DNA of 64,000 nucleotides from Firmicutes bacterium UBA7510 (GTDB lineage: Bacteria > Bacillota > Clostridia > Tissierellales > Sedimentibacteraceae). Within the stretch, counting starts at the first letter, position 1. Every line of letters begins with the position of its first letter. Below, in pieces: positions 8,647-17,375 of the stretch. Under the pieces are notes generated by a model. That model saw only the letters and a program-made list of their open reading frames with translations, was not told where the DNA came from and ran no database searches. The translations under genes were made by a program, and so were the position numbers. The stretch spans positions 29,791-93,790 of the forward strand of contig DLNM01000013.1 in NCBI GenBank assembly GCA_002479485.1, written 5' to 3'.

Positions 8647-10647
8647 ATGAAGAAAAGAAAAAGTCTAAAAAGGAAACTAACTTCTGTAAACGCTATCATA
8701 TTTATAATTACTGCAATCGTATTCTCTCTTGTTTCTATTTATTCAATAAACATTTCAACTGATAATGCACTTGAAAATACAGTGGTTGAAATAGCTAAAC
8801 AAGCAGCAAACAATGTTGATAAACAGTTGGAAGCATTCACTGTATTATTTACAGAAATTGCGGATAACCCTACTCTTACAACCACTTCCGGCGCAATGAT
8901 AAATAAAACAAATTATTTAAAGCAAAAAAATGATGTCTACGGAAACAAATATAATTGTACAATAGATGTCATATATACTTCAGCGAAGCAAAGCCTTATG
9001 AAAGAGCTTAACGTTAAAGAATATGATTTTTATAAAAAAGCATTTAATGGTTACAGCTCAATGTCAAACCCTTTTAAATTCAGTGAGTTAGAAGATAAAT
9101 TAGTATTTGTATATTCAATGCCAATAAAGTCAAACAATTCAATTGTTGGTGTTTTATTTGTAACATTTGATTATAATACAATATATGATATTGTAGCGCA
9201 AACACAAATTGGAAAAACAGGTGCTGCGTATCTGCTAGGCAAAGATGGATATGTTATAGCTCATAAAAATCAAAGCTTAGTAAATGTATCAAATTCTTAT
9301 GAAGAATCAAAGACTGATAAAAATCAAGAGAAAATTGGTGAACTAGAAAAAAGAGCATCCAATGGTGAAACAGGATATGGCGAATATTCTTGGGATAAGG
9401 TAACAAAAATAGCAGCATTCTCAACAGTAAATGAAGACTTAGGCTGGAGTATATTTGTTACGGCTGAAAAAAGTGAATTTACAGCCCAAATCGCTAAAAG
9501 CACAATTATGACAATATTTATAGCGGTATTATTAGGACTTATATCCTCCATATTATTCTTTATCATATCAAATGGTATTACAAGACCAATAATATCAATG
9601 ATAAATAGAATGGAATTATTAGCACAAGGTGATTTATCTACACCAATTCCAGAAGTTAATTCAGGTGATGAAACTCAGTTACTGCACACTTCAGTTCAGA
9701 ATACTATTGAGTCTTTAAAAGGATACATAACTAATATGGATTATGTAATGTCAGAAATTGCAAACAACAATCTTAACCTTGATATTGATATTGAATATAA
9801 GGGTGATTTTGTAACTATCAAAGATTCTTTAAATAAAATTATTGAAGATTTAAACAATAATTTTAGAAATATAACTCAAGTATCTGATCAGGTTGCAAAC
9901 GGAGCTAATCAGATTTCAGCAGGTGCACAACAATTATCACAGGGAGCAACTGAACAAGCTAGCTCTTTAGAAGAATTGTCTGCAACAATAAATGAAGTAT
10001 CAGAAAATATAAATTTGAATTCAGCAGAGACTATAAATGCTAACAAATTAACAGAAAAAGCTTTAGTGGAATTACAAAAAGGTAACAACGAAATGAAAGA
10101 AATGCTTAAATCTATGGATGAAATTAAAATATCTTCTAATGAAATTTCTAAGATAATTAAATTAATAGAAGACATAGCATTCCAAACTAATATTTTATCT
10201 TTAAATGCAGCTGTCGAGGCAGCAAGAGCAGGTGTTGCCGGAAAGGGCTTTAGTGTAGTAGCAGATGAAGTAAGAAATCTAGCTAGTAAAAGTGCCGAAG
10301 CTGCTAAAAATACAACTATTTTAATTGATAAAGCACTATCAGCCGTATCAAATGGTATAGAAATTGCTGACGTAACTGCTTCATCATTAAGCATAGCAGT
10401 TGAATTATCACAGAATGTATCAAATATTATGAATAAAATAACTGCTAATTCAAATGAATTAACTGTTTCAATTTCACAAATACTTGAAGGAACTGAACAG
10501 ATTTCATCCGTTGTACAAACGAATTCAGCAACTGCTGAGGAAAGTGCTGCATCCTCAGAAGAATTAAGTGGACAAGCAATAATACTAAAAGAAATGATAG
10601 AAAAATATAATTTAAAAAGAGACATCTCTTTAGGGGTTGATCAATAA
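8647..10647 (+). CDS. Methyl-accepting chemotaxis protein with dCache sensor
   Basis: A 666-residue transmembrane chemoreceptor. N-terminal membrane segment (about 15-37), a long extracellular dCache-like domain (about 40-275), a second membrane segment (about 283-308), HAMP (about 310-365) and a cytoplasmic coiled-coil signalling domain. The invariant hairpin tip (EDIAFQTNILSLNAAVEAAR, then GKGFSVVADEVRNLA) is present near 515-555. It would signal to CheA/CheW; no che genes are adjacent. The ligand cannot be read from sequence. Single gene with its own terminator. Confidence 0.95.
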   Translation: MKKRKSLKRKLTSVNAIIFIITAIVFSLVSIYSINISTDNALENTVVEIAKQAANNVDKQLEAFTVLFTEIADNPTLTTTSGAMINKTNYLKQKNDVYGNKYNCTIDVIYTSAKQSLMKELNVKEYDFYKKAFNGYSSMSNPFKFSELEDKLVFVYSMPIKSNNSIVGVLFVTFDYNTIYDIVAQTQIGKTGAAYLLGKDGYVIAHKNQSLVNVSNSYEESKTDKNQEKIGELEKRASNGETGYGEYSWDKVTKIAAFSTVNEDLGWSIFVTAEKSEFTAQIAKSTIMTIFIAVLLGLISSILFFIISNGITRPIISMINRMELLAQGDLSTPIPEVNSGDETQLLHTSVQNTIESLKGYITNMDYVMSEIANNNLNLDIDIEYKGDFVTIKDSLNKIIEDLNNNFRNITQVSDQVANGANQISAGAQQLSQGATEQASSLEELSATINEVSENINLNSAETINANKLTEKALVELQKGNNEMKEMLKSMDEIKISSNEISKIIKLIEDIAFQTNILSLNAAVEAARAGVAGKGFSVVADEVRNLASKSAEAAKNTTILIDKALSAVSNGIEIADVTASSLSIAVELSQNVSNIMNKITANSNELTVSISQILEGTEQISSVVQTNSATAEESAASSEELSGQAIILKEMIEKYNLKRDISLGVDQ

Positions 10648-10667
10648 AACAGCATAACATATTCCAG

Positions 10668-10700
10668 AAAAACGGTGTAGCTTCAGCTATGCCGTTTTAA
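10668..10700 (+). terminator. Terminator after the chemoreceptor gene
   Basis: AAACGG-TG-TAGCT / AGCTA-TG-CCGTTT stem followed by TTTTAATTT. Confidence 0.82.
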
Positions 10701-10725
10701 TTTGATATTGTTTATAGAAAGTTTA

Positions 10726-10754
10726 TTGAAATTGTTTGGGTGTCCATATATAAT
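10726..10754 (+). promoter_or_regulatory. Sigma-A-type promoter of the two-component/ABC module
   Basis: TTGAAA, 17-base spacer, TATAAT, ending 63 bases before the response-regulator ATG. Confidence 0.7.
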
Positions 10755-10817
10755 TATATAGAAATAACTTATCCCCAAAGACGAAAAAACATTGATGATG
10801 CAGAAAGGAGAAAATAA

Positions 10818-11498
10818 ATGAATAGAATATTACTTCTTGAAGATGACTTAAGCTTGATTGATGGGCTTTCCTATTCTTTAAAAAAGCAAGGATTTGAATT
10901 GGATATTGCCCGAACTATAAAAGAGGCAAACAACATATGGGTGGACGGTAAATACGACTTACTGATTTTAGACTTATCCCTACCCGATGGTTCTGGTTTC
11001 GAAGTTTGTCAAAAAGTTCGAGAGATTTCTAACGTTCCTATTATTTTTTTTACTGCATCAGATGAGGAAATAAACATTGTTAAGGGGCTTGATATAGGTG
11101 GCGATGATTATATCACAAAACCCTTTAAATTAGGAGTTCTCATATCAAGAATTAACGCCTTGCTCCGTAGGGCAACAAACTTTAGAACGTCAGATACGGA
11201 AATTAAATCCAACGGAATAAAAGTATTATTGCTACAAGGACAAGTCTATAAAGACGGACAGCTTTTGGATTTGACAACAGCAGAATATCGATTGCTTTGC
11301 CTGCTTATGCAAAATCCTAACATTATATTATCCAAAGAAAAAATATTGGATAAGCTATGGGATGGCGAAGGTAACTATGTTGATGATAATACGTTGGCTG
11401 TATATGTTCGCAGGCTAAGAATGAAAATAGAAAATAATCCGAGCAATCCACAAATGCTGGTGACGGTCAGATTTATGGGATACAAATGGAATGTATAA
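10818..11498 (+). CDS. OmpR-family response regulator of an ABC-transporter-linked two-component system
   Basis: A 226-residue regulator. The receiver domain has an intact acidic pocket (E8-D9-D10), phospho-acceptor D52 (LILDLSLPDGSG), the Thr in FFTAS and the Lys in ITKPF. The C-terminal winged helix (about 130-225) ends VRFMGYKWNV. Unlike the regulator at 420-1109 it is canonical. It begins an operon with a histidine kinase 14 bases downstream and a MacB/FtsX-type ABC transporter. Such modules in Firmicutes usually sense and resist antimicrobial peptides or cell-wall antibiotics; which compound is unknown. The module is visibly richer in G and C than its surroundings, suggesting transfer. 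Confidence 0.93.
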   Translation: MNRILLLEDDLSLIDGLSYSLKKQGFELDIARTIKEANNIWVDGKYDLLILDLSLPDGSGFEVCQKVREISNVPIIFFTASDEEINIVKGLDIGGDDYITKPFKLGVLISRINALLRRATNFRTSDTEIKSNGIKVLLLQGQVYKDGQLLDLTTAEYRLLCLLMQNPNIILSKEKILDKLWDGEGNYVDDNTLAVYVRRLRMKIENNPSNPQMLVTVRFMGYKWNV

Positions 11499-11512
11499 AT
11501 TGAGGTGGTATA

Positions 11513-12550
11513 ATGAAGATTTTTACCAATAAAGACATTAAGAATTTTTTTATTATAATGTCCTGCACTTTAGGTAGCTTTATCTTTTTGTTACAGTTGA
11601 TTACATAGTTTTTTTACGGCAAACTGAACTTTGTTTTTTTGATACTTTCACTACTGGCTACCTTGTGTATATTAGGTACCAGCTTCCTTTATTTTTGGAA
11701 ACAGAATCAAATTATGGAAGATGCTATATCTCAAATAAATTTGTTTCTTTCAGGAAATACAGATGCTCGTATTGATTGTGATCATGAGGGAAGCTTGTAT
11801 AAACTGTTTCATGCAGTAAACACATTGTCTACTGCTCTCAATGCTCATGCAATAAAGGAACAAAAGGTAAAAGAATTTTTGAAAAGTACTATATCTGATA
11901 TTTCACATCAATTAAAGACACCTCTTGCTGCTCTCAATATTTACAATGGGCTTTTACAGGACGAAACAGAAGATATAGCTGCTATGCGAGAATTTGCAAT
12001 TAAATCAGAAAAAGAAATTGACAGAATAGAAATTCTAGTCCAAAACCTTTTGAAAATTACTAAATTAGATGCTGGATATATTATCATAGAAAAATCACCT
12101 GAAAATGTGACGGCTATGATAAATGACATCTATCAGCACTTTGAATTTCGTGTCAATAGTGAGCAGAAAACAATCCTTTTGAAGGGATCTGATAATATTG
12201 AGCTTTTTTGTGACAGAGATTGGATAACAGAAGCCATCAGCAACATTGTAAAAAATGCCCTTGACCATACAGACTCAGGCTGCCAGATTAGCATTGAATG
12301 GAAAAGATTACCTGTCGTTATACAGATAACAATAAGAGATAACGGAACCGGTATTCATCCGGAAGATATAAATCACATTTTTAAGAGATTTTACCGAAGC
12401 AGTTTTTCTAAAGATACGCAAGGTATTGGTCTTGGACTACCACTTGCAAAAGCAATCGTAGAAGCACATAACGGCAATATCACAGTAGAAAGTGCTTTGG
12501 GAAAAGGAAGCATATTTGTTTTAAGTTTTCTTAACCTTACTAAATTGTAA
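11513..12550 (+). pseudogene. Sensor histidine kinase interrupted by an in-frame amber codon
   Basis: From the ATG at 11513 (SD GAGGTGG) the frame runs 31 codons, meets TAG at 11606-11608, then continues open to 12550. Without the TAG it would encode about 345 residues: two short membrane segments (about 11-30 and 40-62) and an intact kinase core with the H-box (SDISHQLKTPLAAL), N-box (NIVKNALDHT), G1 (DNGTGI) and G2 (GIGLGLPLA). The TAG falls between the two membrane segments and is one base from a Tyr codon. A 303-residue product could arise from a TTG at 11639 but there is no good SD. It is recent decay, a sequencing error, or suppressed. Confidence 0.85.
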
Positions 12551-12593
12551 GATGAAATTCATATATGAGTAAGGAGCAGATGTTAACCTATCA

Positions 12594-12632
12594 TTAGGCG
12601 ATTACAACAACCTCTCAAAGATTAATCGCTTA
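12594..12632 (+). repeat. Hairpin between the kinase and the ABC ATPase gene
   Basis: TTAGGCGATTA and TAATCGCTTA pair over about 10 bp around an 18-base loop. There is no T-run, so this is more likely an mRNA processing or translation-control hairpin than a terminator. Confidence 0.5.
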
Positions 12633-12649
12633 GAAAGGTGTGATAAGAT

Positions 12650-13333
12650 ATGAATTTATTAGAGGTAAATGCCATTAGTAAAACTTATGGCACAGGAGAA
12701 GCAGCAGTTAATGCATTAAAAAATGTAAGTTTTTCGATTCCCAAAGGTGAGTTTGTCGCCATTGTCGGAGAATCCGGTTCTGGAAAAAGTACGCTGCTTA
12801 ATATGATTGGAGCACTGGATAAACCCACTTCAGGTAAGGTGCTTATTGATGGTAACGATATATTTGGTATGAAAGACGAAAAACTCACTATTTTTCGCCG
12901 CAGAAATATCGGCTTTGTTTTCCAGGCATTTAACCTGATACCGGAACTCAATGTCGAGCAGAACATTACATTTCCAGTTTTACTCGACTATAAGAAGCCA
13001 GATCAGGATTATGTGGAAGAAATTCTTACCGTACTATCTTTGAAAGACAGACGGAAGCATCTACCACGTCAGTTGTCTGGCGGACAACAGCAGCGTGTGG
13101 CAATAGGACGTGCTTTAATTACCCGTCCTATGCTGATTCTTGCAGATGAACCCACCGGAAATTTAGACAGTCAAAACAGCAGTGAGGTTATTTCACTTTT
13201 GAAAACAGCTTCCAAACGCTATCAGCAGACAATTATCATGATTACGCATAACCGAAGCATTGCTACTGCGGCTGATCGTGTGCTGCAAGTTTCAGACGGT
13301 GTCCTAACAGATTTAGGAGGATATACCGAATGA
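12650..13333 (+). CDS. ABC transporter ATP-binding protein (MacB/LolD/YknY type)
   Basis: A 227-residue ABC ATPase with Walker A (GESGSGKST, about 39-47), Q-loop, signature LSGGQQQR (about 142-149), Walker B (LILADEPTGNLDS) and the H-loop (ITHN). Sequence and length place it with the ATPases that drive FtsX-type permeases by mechanotransmission. It overlaps the permease gene by 4 bases (ATGA), so the two are translationally coupled. SD AAAGGTG. Base composition is more balanced than in neighbouring housekeeping genes. Confidence 0.96.
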   Translation: MNLLEVNAISKTYGTGEAAVNALKNVSFSIPKGEFVAIVGESGSGKSTLLNMIGALDKPTSGKVLIDGNDIFGMKDEKLTIFRRRNIGFVFQAFNLIPELNVEQNITFPVLLDYKKPDQDYVEEILTVLSLKDRRKHLPRQLSGGQQQRVAIGRALITRPMLILADEPTGNLDSQNSSEVISLLKTASKRYQQTIIMITHNRSIATAADRVLQVSDGVLTDLGGYTE

Positions 13334-15651
13334 ATAGTTATCTTGGTCTAGTTTCAGAATATGCAAAAGTACACAAAAAGAAAAATCGACTTACGGTAAT
13401 ATGTATTGCAATATCAGTTATGTTGGTAACGGCGATTTTTGGTATGGCAGATATGAGCATAAAAGCTCAAATTAATGAATATATCCGTCAAAATGGAAAT
13501 TTTCACGCTACAATTATAGGTATATCAGATAGTATTGCAGAACAAATTGATAATCGCGACGATGTAAAAGTATCAGGTTTTTCGAGAGTGACAGAAGATA
13601 CAAATTTTCAGGGGAAAGAATTGTATGTTCAAGGCGGCGAACAGGATATGGCAGAGCAGATGAATCTTAATGTAACGGAGGGCACCTATCCTGCTTCTAC
13701 ACAGGAAGCTCTTCTTGATAGACAGGGACTGGAACAATTCAACCTTTCCATTGGGGACACAATTGAGGTTAGCTTTAGTGATGGGCATACAAGGCAATTT
13801 AAAATCACTGGAACATACAGAGATTTTTCTAGTCTGAAAGGAAAAGATACCCACGGTCTTTTACTATCAATGGCAGGTATGCGTTCACTTCCATCCAATT
13901 TATTGTATAAGGAATATTATCATATTCAGTTCAAAAGTGGCGTAAATATCAACCGGGCACTTTCAGAAATCAAAGCTGAATATGGTTTGACAGACAAACA
14001 GGTCTCCACAAATACCAGACTGCTTGGTCTAATGGGACAGAGCGACGACTCATCGATGCGGGACCTCTATTTGATGGCGGTTATTCTGTTCATCCTTGTT
14101 GCTATGGCAGGTACATTTATGATTGCAAGCAGTTTTAATATGAGTATTTTGGAGCGGACACAATTTTTTGGTCTTTTGCGCTGTCTTGGCGCCACTAAAA
14201 AACAAATCAAACGATATATCCGACTGGAAGGCTTTCAATATTGTCTTAAAGGAATTCCAATTGGGTTACTTATTGGATGCATGGCATTGTGGATAGCTAT
14301 TTTTTTCTTAAATACATTGAGCATACAAGATATCCCACCAATGCCGATGCTGCAAGTAAGCTGGCCTGGCATTGCCGCTGGTACAGTGATTGGGGTTCTT
14401 GTAGTTATGATTGCCTCCAGTTCACCCGCAAAAAATGCGGCAAAGGTGTCTCCTCAGGCTGCCGTAACAGGGAATATAAATCATACAAATAATTTACATA
14501 TAAACAAAGCATCTAACACAAATTGGTTTCATGTAGATACGGCGATGGGATTTCGTCACGCTTTTTCAAATAAAAAAAGCATGGTATTTATTGGGGGTTC
14601 ATTTGCAATCAGTATTATATCGTTTTTGTGCTTTACAGTTCTAATTACTTTTATGAATCATGCATTAAACCCTCTAAAGCCTCATGCACCTGATCTATCT
14701 ATTATGAGCTCTCAGGATTCTATATTAATTGACCACTCACTTATAGAAGAACTAAAAGCAATACCGCATATTCAAAAAGTATACGGCCGTATGTTTTACT
14801 ACAATATTCCTGCAAATGATAAACAGAAGCCTGGCACAGCTATGTTCATTTCATATGATGAGCCACAATTTGAATGGACTGAGGAAATGCTGATTTCCGG
14901 AAATCTTGATAGTGTAAAAAATGGCAACGGCGTATTGGTTGGATATAAGCAGTCGCAAAAATTCGACTGGGATATAGGAGATATTCTTACTTTAAATATA
15001 TCAGGAGAACCTCACGATGTACAAATTGCTTGTATTATCTCTGATATGCCATTTGATGCGGGAAATTCTGTTTGGAGTATCATAGCCTCTGAAAAGACCT
15101 TTAGCGCTCTGACAAAAATAACTGATTACACCATCATCGATATGCAGGTTGATGAAGATGTTTCCAAACAAGTAAGAACACTCATTACACCGGAAACGCA
15201 ATTGTTGGACAAACAGCAGCGCAACAGGGAAATCCAAACTGGTTACTATACTATGGCAGTATTTGTCTACGGATTTTTGATGATCATTGCACTCGTTGCC
15301 CTAATTAACATTATCAATACGGTAAACGCAAGTGTTTCTAGCAGAATAAGTAATTATGGAATGATGCGTGCGGTTGGAATGTCAGGCAAACAGCTTAAAA
15401 AAATGGTTGTAGCTGAGGCTGTTGCCTACGCTGTATCAGGCAGTCTGGCAGGTGGTATTTTAGGGCTTCTTCTACACCGTTTCTTCTTTAGATTGATAAT
15501 TACGTCCAATTGGGGAGAACTTTGGCAGCCTCCACTTGGAGTTTTGATTATCATAATTTCAGCTGCAATCCTGACTACCTTTATTTCAGTTATTTCACCG
15601 ACAAAGAAAATCGAAAAAATGTGTATAGTTAATGCTATAAACGCAGGTTAA
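13330..15651 (+). CDS. ABC transporter permease with two FtsX-like domains
   Basis: A 773-residue membrane protein built from two similar halves. Each has an N-terminal membrane helix (about 17-38 and 420-445), a large extracellular domain, and three helices of FtsX type (about 240-370 and 635-765) with the usual ALGA/AVGM-like coupling sequence (LRCLGATKKQIKRYIRLEG and MRAVGMSGKQLKKMVVAEA). The duplicated layout fits permeases linked to antimicrobial-peptide response or macrolide/lipoprotein-type export. Partner of the upstream ATPase. A strong terminator follows the stop. Substrate unknown. Confidence 0.93.
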   Translation: MNSYLGLVSEYAKVHKKKNRLTVICIAISVMLVTAIFGMADMSIKAQINEYIRQNGNFHATIIGISDSIAEQIDNRDDVKVSGFSRVTEDTNFQGKELYVQGGEQDMAEQMNLNVTEGTYPASTQEALLDRQGLEQFNLSIGDTIEVSFSDGHTRQFKITGTYRDFSSLKGKDTHGLLLSMAGMRSLPSNLLYKEYYHIQFKSGVNINRALSEIKAEYGLTDKQVSTNTRLLGLMGQSDDSSMRDLYLMAVILFILVAMAGTFMIASSFNMSILERTQFFGLLRCLGATKKQIKRYIRLEGFQYCLKGIPIGLLIGCMALWIAIFFLNTLSIQDIPPMPMLQVSWPGIAAGTVIGVLVVMIASSSPAKNAAKVSPQAAVTGNINHTNNLHINKASNTNWFHVDTAMGFRHAFSNKKSMVFIGGSFAISIISFLCFTVLITFMNHALNPLKPHAPDLSIMSSQDSILIDHSLIEELKAIPHIQKVYGRMFYYNIPANDKQKPGTAMFISYDEPQFEWTEEMLISGNLDSVKNGNGVLVGYKQSQKFDWDIGDILTLNISGEPHDVQIACIISDMPFDAGNSVWSIIASEKTFSALTKITDYTIIDMQVDEDVSKQVRTLITPETQLLDKQQRNREIQTGYYTMAVFVYGFLMIIALVALINIINTVNASVSSRISNYGMMRAVGMSGKQLKKMVVAEAVAYAVSGSLAGGILGLLLHRFFFRLIITSNWGELWQPPLGVLIIIISAAILTTFISVISPTKKIEKMCIVNAINAG

Positions 15652-15668
15652 CTGGCAATATATATGCT

Positions 15669-15713
15669 TAACGGCGGCCTTGAATCTTACTTCAAAGCCG
15701 CCGTTATGTTTTT
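15669..15713. terminator. Strong terminator after the ABC module
   Basis: ACGGCGGC/GCCGCCGT stem followed by TATGTTTTTATTTG. It reaches the 3' end of the convergent gene on the minus strand and may serve both. Confidence 0.88.
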
Positions 15714-16215
15714 ATTTGTATGCCTCAGGATATTCTTCAGCATATTTTATGCATCTTTGAAGTGTTGCAGTTTTTTCAGACTCACTTACTTCTCTTATAA
15801 TCTTACATGGATTTCCTACTACCACTACATTTTCTGGTATTTTTTTATTTGGAGGTACTACACAACCTGCAGCTATAAAGGCACCCTTACCAATTTCTGC
15901 TCCATCAAGAATAATAGCACCTATTCCTATTAAAGCATTATCATGTACAGTACAGCCATGAAGCTTAGCACCATGACCTATAGTTACATAATCACCAATT
16001 GTAGTAGCATTTTCCTTAGTTACATGTATTATTGCTCCATCTTGAACATTAGTATATTTGCCTATAGTTATTTTATTGACATCTGCACGAATTACAGAGT
16101 AAAACCATGTGTTGCTTTTTTCTCCCATAGTTACATCTCCACTAACTGAGCATTCATCAATTATAAAACATGATTCATGAATTTGGGGTATTAAATTATT
16201 TAAACTTTTTATCAT
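15712..16215 (-). CDS. Gamma-carbonic-anhydrase-like hexapeptide-repeat protein (YrdA/PaaY type)
   Basis: A 167-residue left-handed beta-helix protein with repeated hexapeptides (VTIGHGAKLHGC, ALIGIGAIILDG, AFIAAGCVVPP). The three His of the trimer-interface metal site are visible (HVTKE, GHGAKLHG). Family members bind Zn or Fe; some are carbonic anhydrases, many have no proven activity. Followed on the same strand by nothing; preceded 11 bases upstream by the SDR gene, so the two form an operon. Confidence 0.92.
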   Translation of the reverse strand: MIKSLNNLIPQIHESCFIIDECSVSGDVTMGEKSNTWFYSVIRADVNKITIGKYTNVQDGAIIHVTKENATTIGDYVTIGHGAKLHGCTVHDNALIGIGAIILDGAEIGKGAFIAAGCVVPPNKKIPENVVVVGNPCKIIREVSESEKTATLQRCIKYAEEYPEAYK

Positions 16216-16226
16216 TAGCTCTCCTA

Positions 16227-17246
16227 TTATCTAATTCTATTTTTATTAATTCTACCTGTATTTACTAAAAACAAAACAGTATCTCTTAATGTATCTTTCA
16301 TTTCACGGGTTGTATATCCTAAATCCCTATTTGCTTTTTCATAACTAAAATTACTGTTTGTATTTATAGTATATATCGAATATTTTGTATAAAGTGGTGG
16401 TTGTTTTAGTATTTTATAATATAATTCTGCCAATGGAGCAGTAAGCTTTGCAAACCAAATTGGCAATACAGTTTTTATTCTTGGTCTATTGCATATAGCA
16501 TATAGCATATCGAAAAATTCATTTAAACTATAAAATTTATTTGATAAAATATAACATTCTCCTGATTTTCCATTATCTATTGCACTTATTATTCCCTGTG
16601 CTACATCTCTTACATCTACAAAATTGTATCCACCTTTTATAGCAGCTGTTAGTGTACCTTTGCAATAATCTATAACAAGCTGGGTCAAATGACCTTTTCC
16701 ATAATCATTCGGCCCAATTATCCCTGCTGGATGAACTACAACAACATCAAGACCATCTTTTTTACTATCCAAGACCAATTGCGTTGCTTCAGCTTTTGTT
16801 TTTGCATATAGACCAACTACATCATCGGGATTGAATTTATCAACCTCAGTTATACATTCATTGTTATGTTTTTCTGGTATAGCATGCACAGAACTTACGT
16901 GAATAAGTCTTTGAACATTATATTTTTTACACATCTCAATTATATTTTTTGTACCATTTACATTTACATCATACACCAATTGATTGAATTTAGATGCAAT
17001 AGAAACAATACCTGCTGTGTGTATTACAATAACTTCATATTTTTCATCAAAAGTAAACAACGGAATAAGCGAATTTATATCACATACATTTCCTCTAACT
17101 ATATCCGCTTGCAATTTTTCTCTACCTTCCAGATTATCTGATGGTAAAACTAACCCTCTTACATTCTTACCATCTTCAACAAGCATTTTCATAATAGTGT
17201 AGCCTAAGTGACCAAAAGCACCAGTTATAATATACATCCGTTCCAT
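16227..17246 (-). CDS. NAD-dependent epimerase/dehydratase (extended SDR)
   Basis: A roughly 339-residue extended short-chain dehydrogenase/reductase. The Rossmann motif TGAFGHLG is near the N-terminus, HVSSVHA carries the Ser of the triad, and YAKTKAE provides Tyr and Lys. The C-terminal part resembles the 3-beta-hydroxysteroid-dehydrogenase/dihydroflavonol-reductase branch, but the substrate is unknown. Several ATGs are clustered after GGAGG; the one at 17246 has the best spacing. In operon with the hexapeptide-repeat gene. Confidence 0.88.
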   Translation of the reverse strand: MERMYIITGAFGHLGYTIMKMLVEDGKNVRGLVLPSDNLEGREKLQADIVRGNVCDINSLIPLFTFDEKYEVIVIHTAGIVSIASKFNQLVYDVNVNGTKNIIEMCKKYNVQRLIHVSSVHAIPEKHNNECITEVDKFNPDDVVGLYAKTKAEATQLVLDSKKDGLDVVVVHPAGIIGPNDYGKGHLTQLVIDYCKGTLTAAIKGGYNFVDVRDVAQGIISAIDNGKSGECYILSNKFYSLNEFFDMLYAICNRPRIKTVLPIWFAKLTAPLAELYYKILKQPPLYTKYSIYTINTNSNFSYEKANRDLGYTTREMKDTLRDTVLFLVNTGRINKNRIR

Positions 17247-17330
17247 CATATACCTCCAATTACCACTTTATTTTAAATAATACTATACTCTAGGTTTAAT
17301 TTATTTTCAAGATATAATATGAAATAACTT

Positions 17331-17368
17331 AAAATTGGCTCCGCAAATTAATTGAAGAGCCAATTTTT
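17331..17368 (-). terminator. Terminator downstream of pepF
   Basis: AAAATTGGCT/AGCCAATTTT stem with a 16-base loop; the minus strand ends in a short T-run. Confidence 0.82.
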
Positions 17369-17375
17369 AAACAAA

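Noticed and set aside
10818..15651. The two-component/ABC block as a lantibiotic biosynthesis cluster
   Set aside because: There is no precursor peptide, LanB/LanC/LanM or protease gene; only sensing and transport/resistance genes are present.
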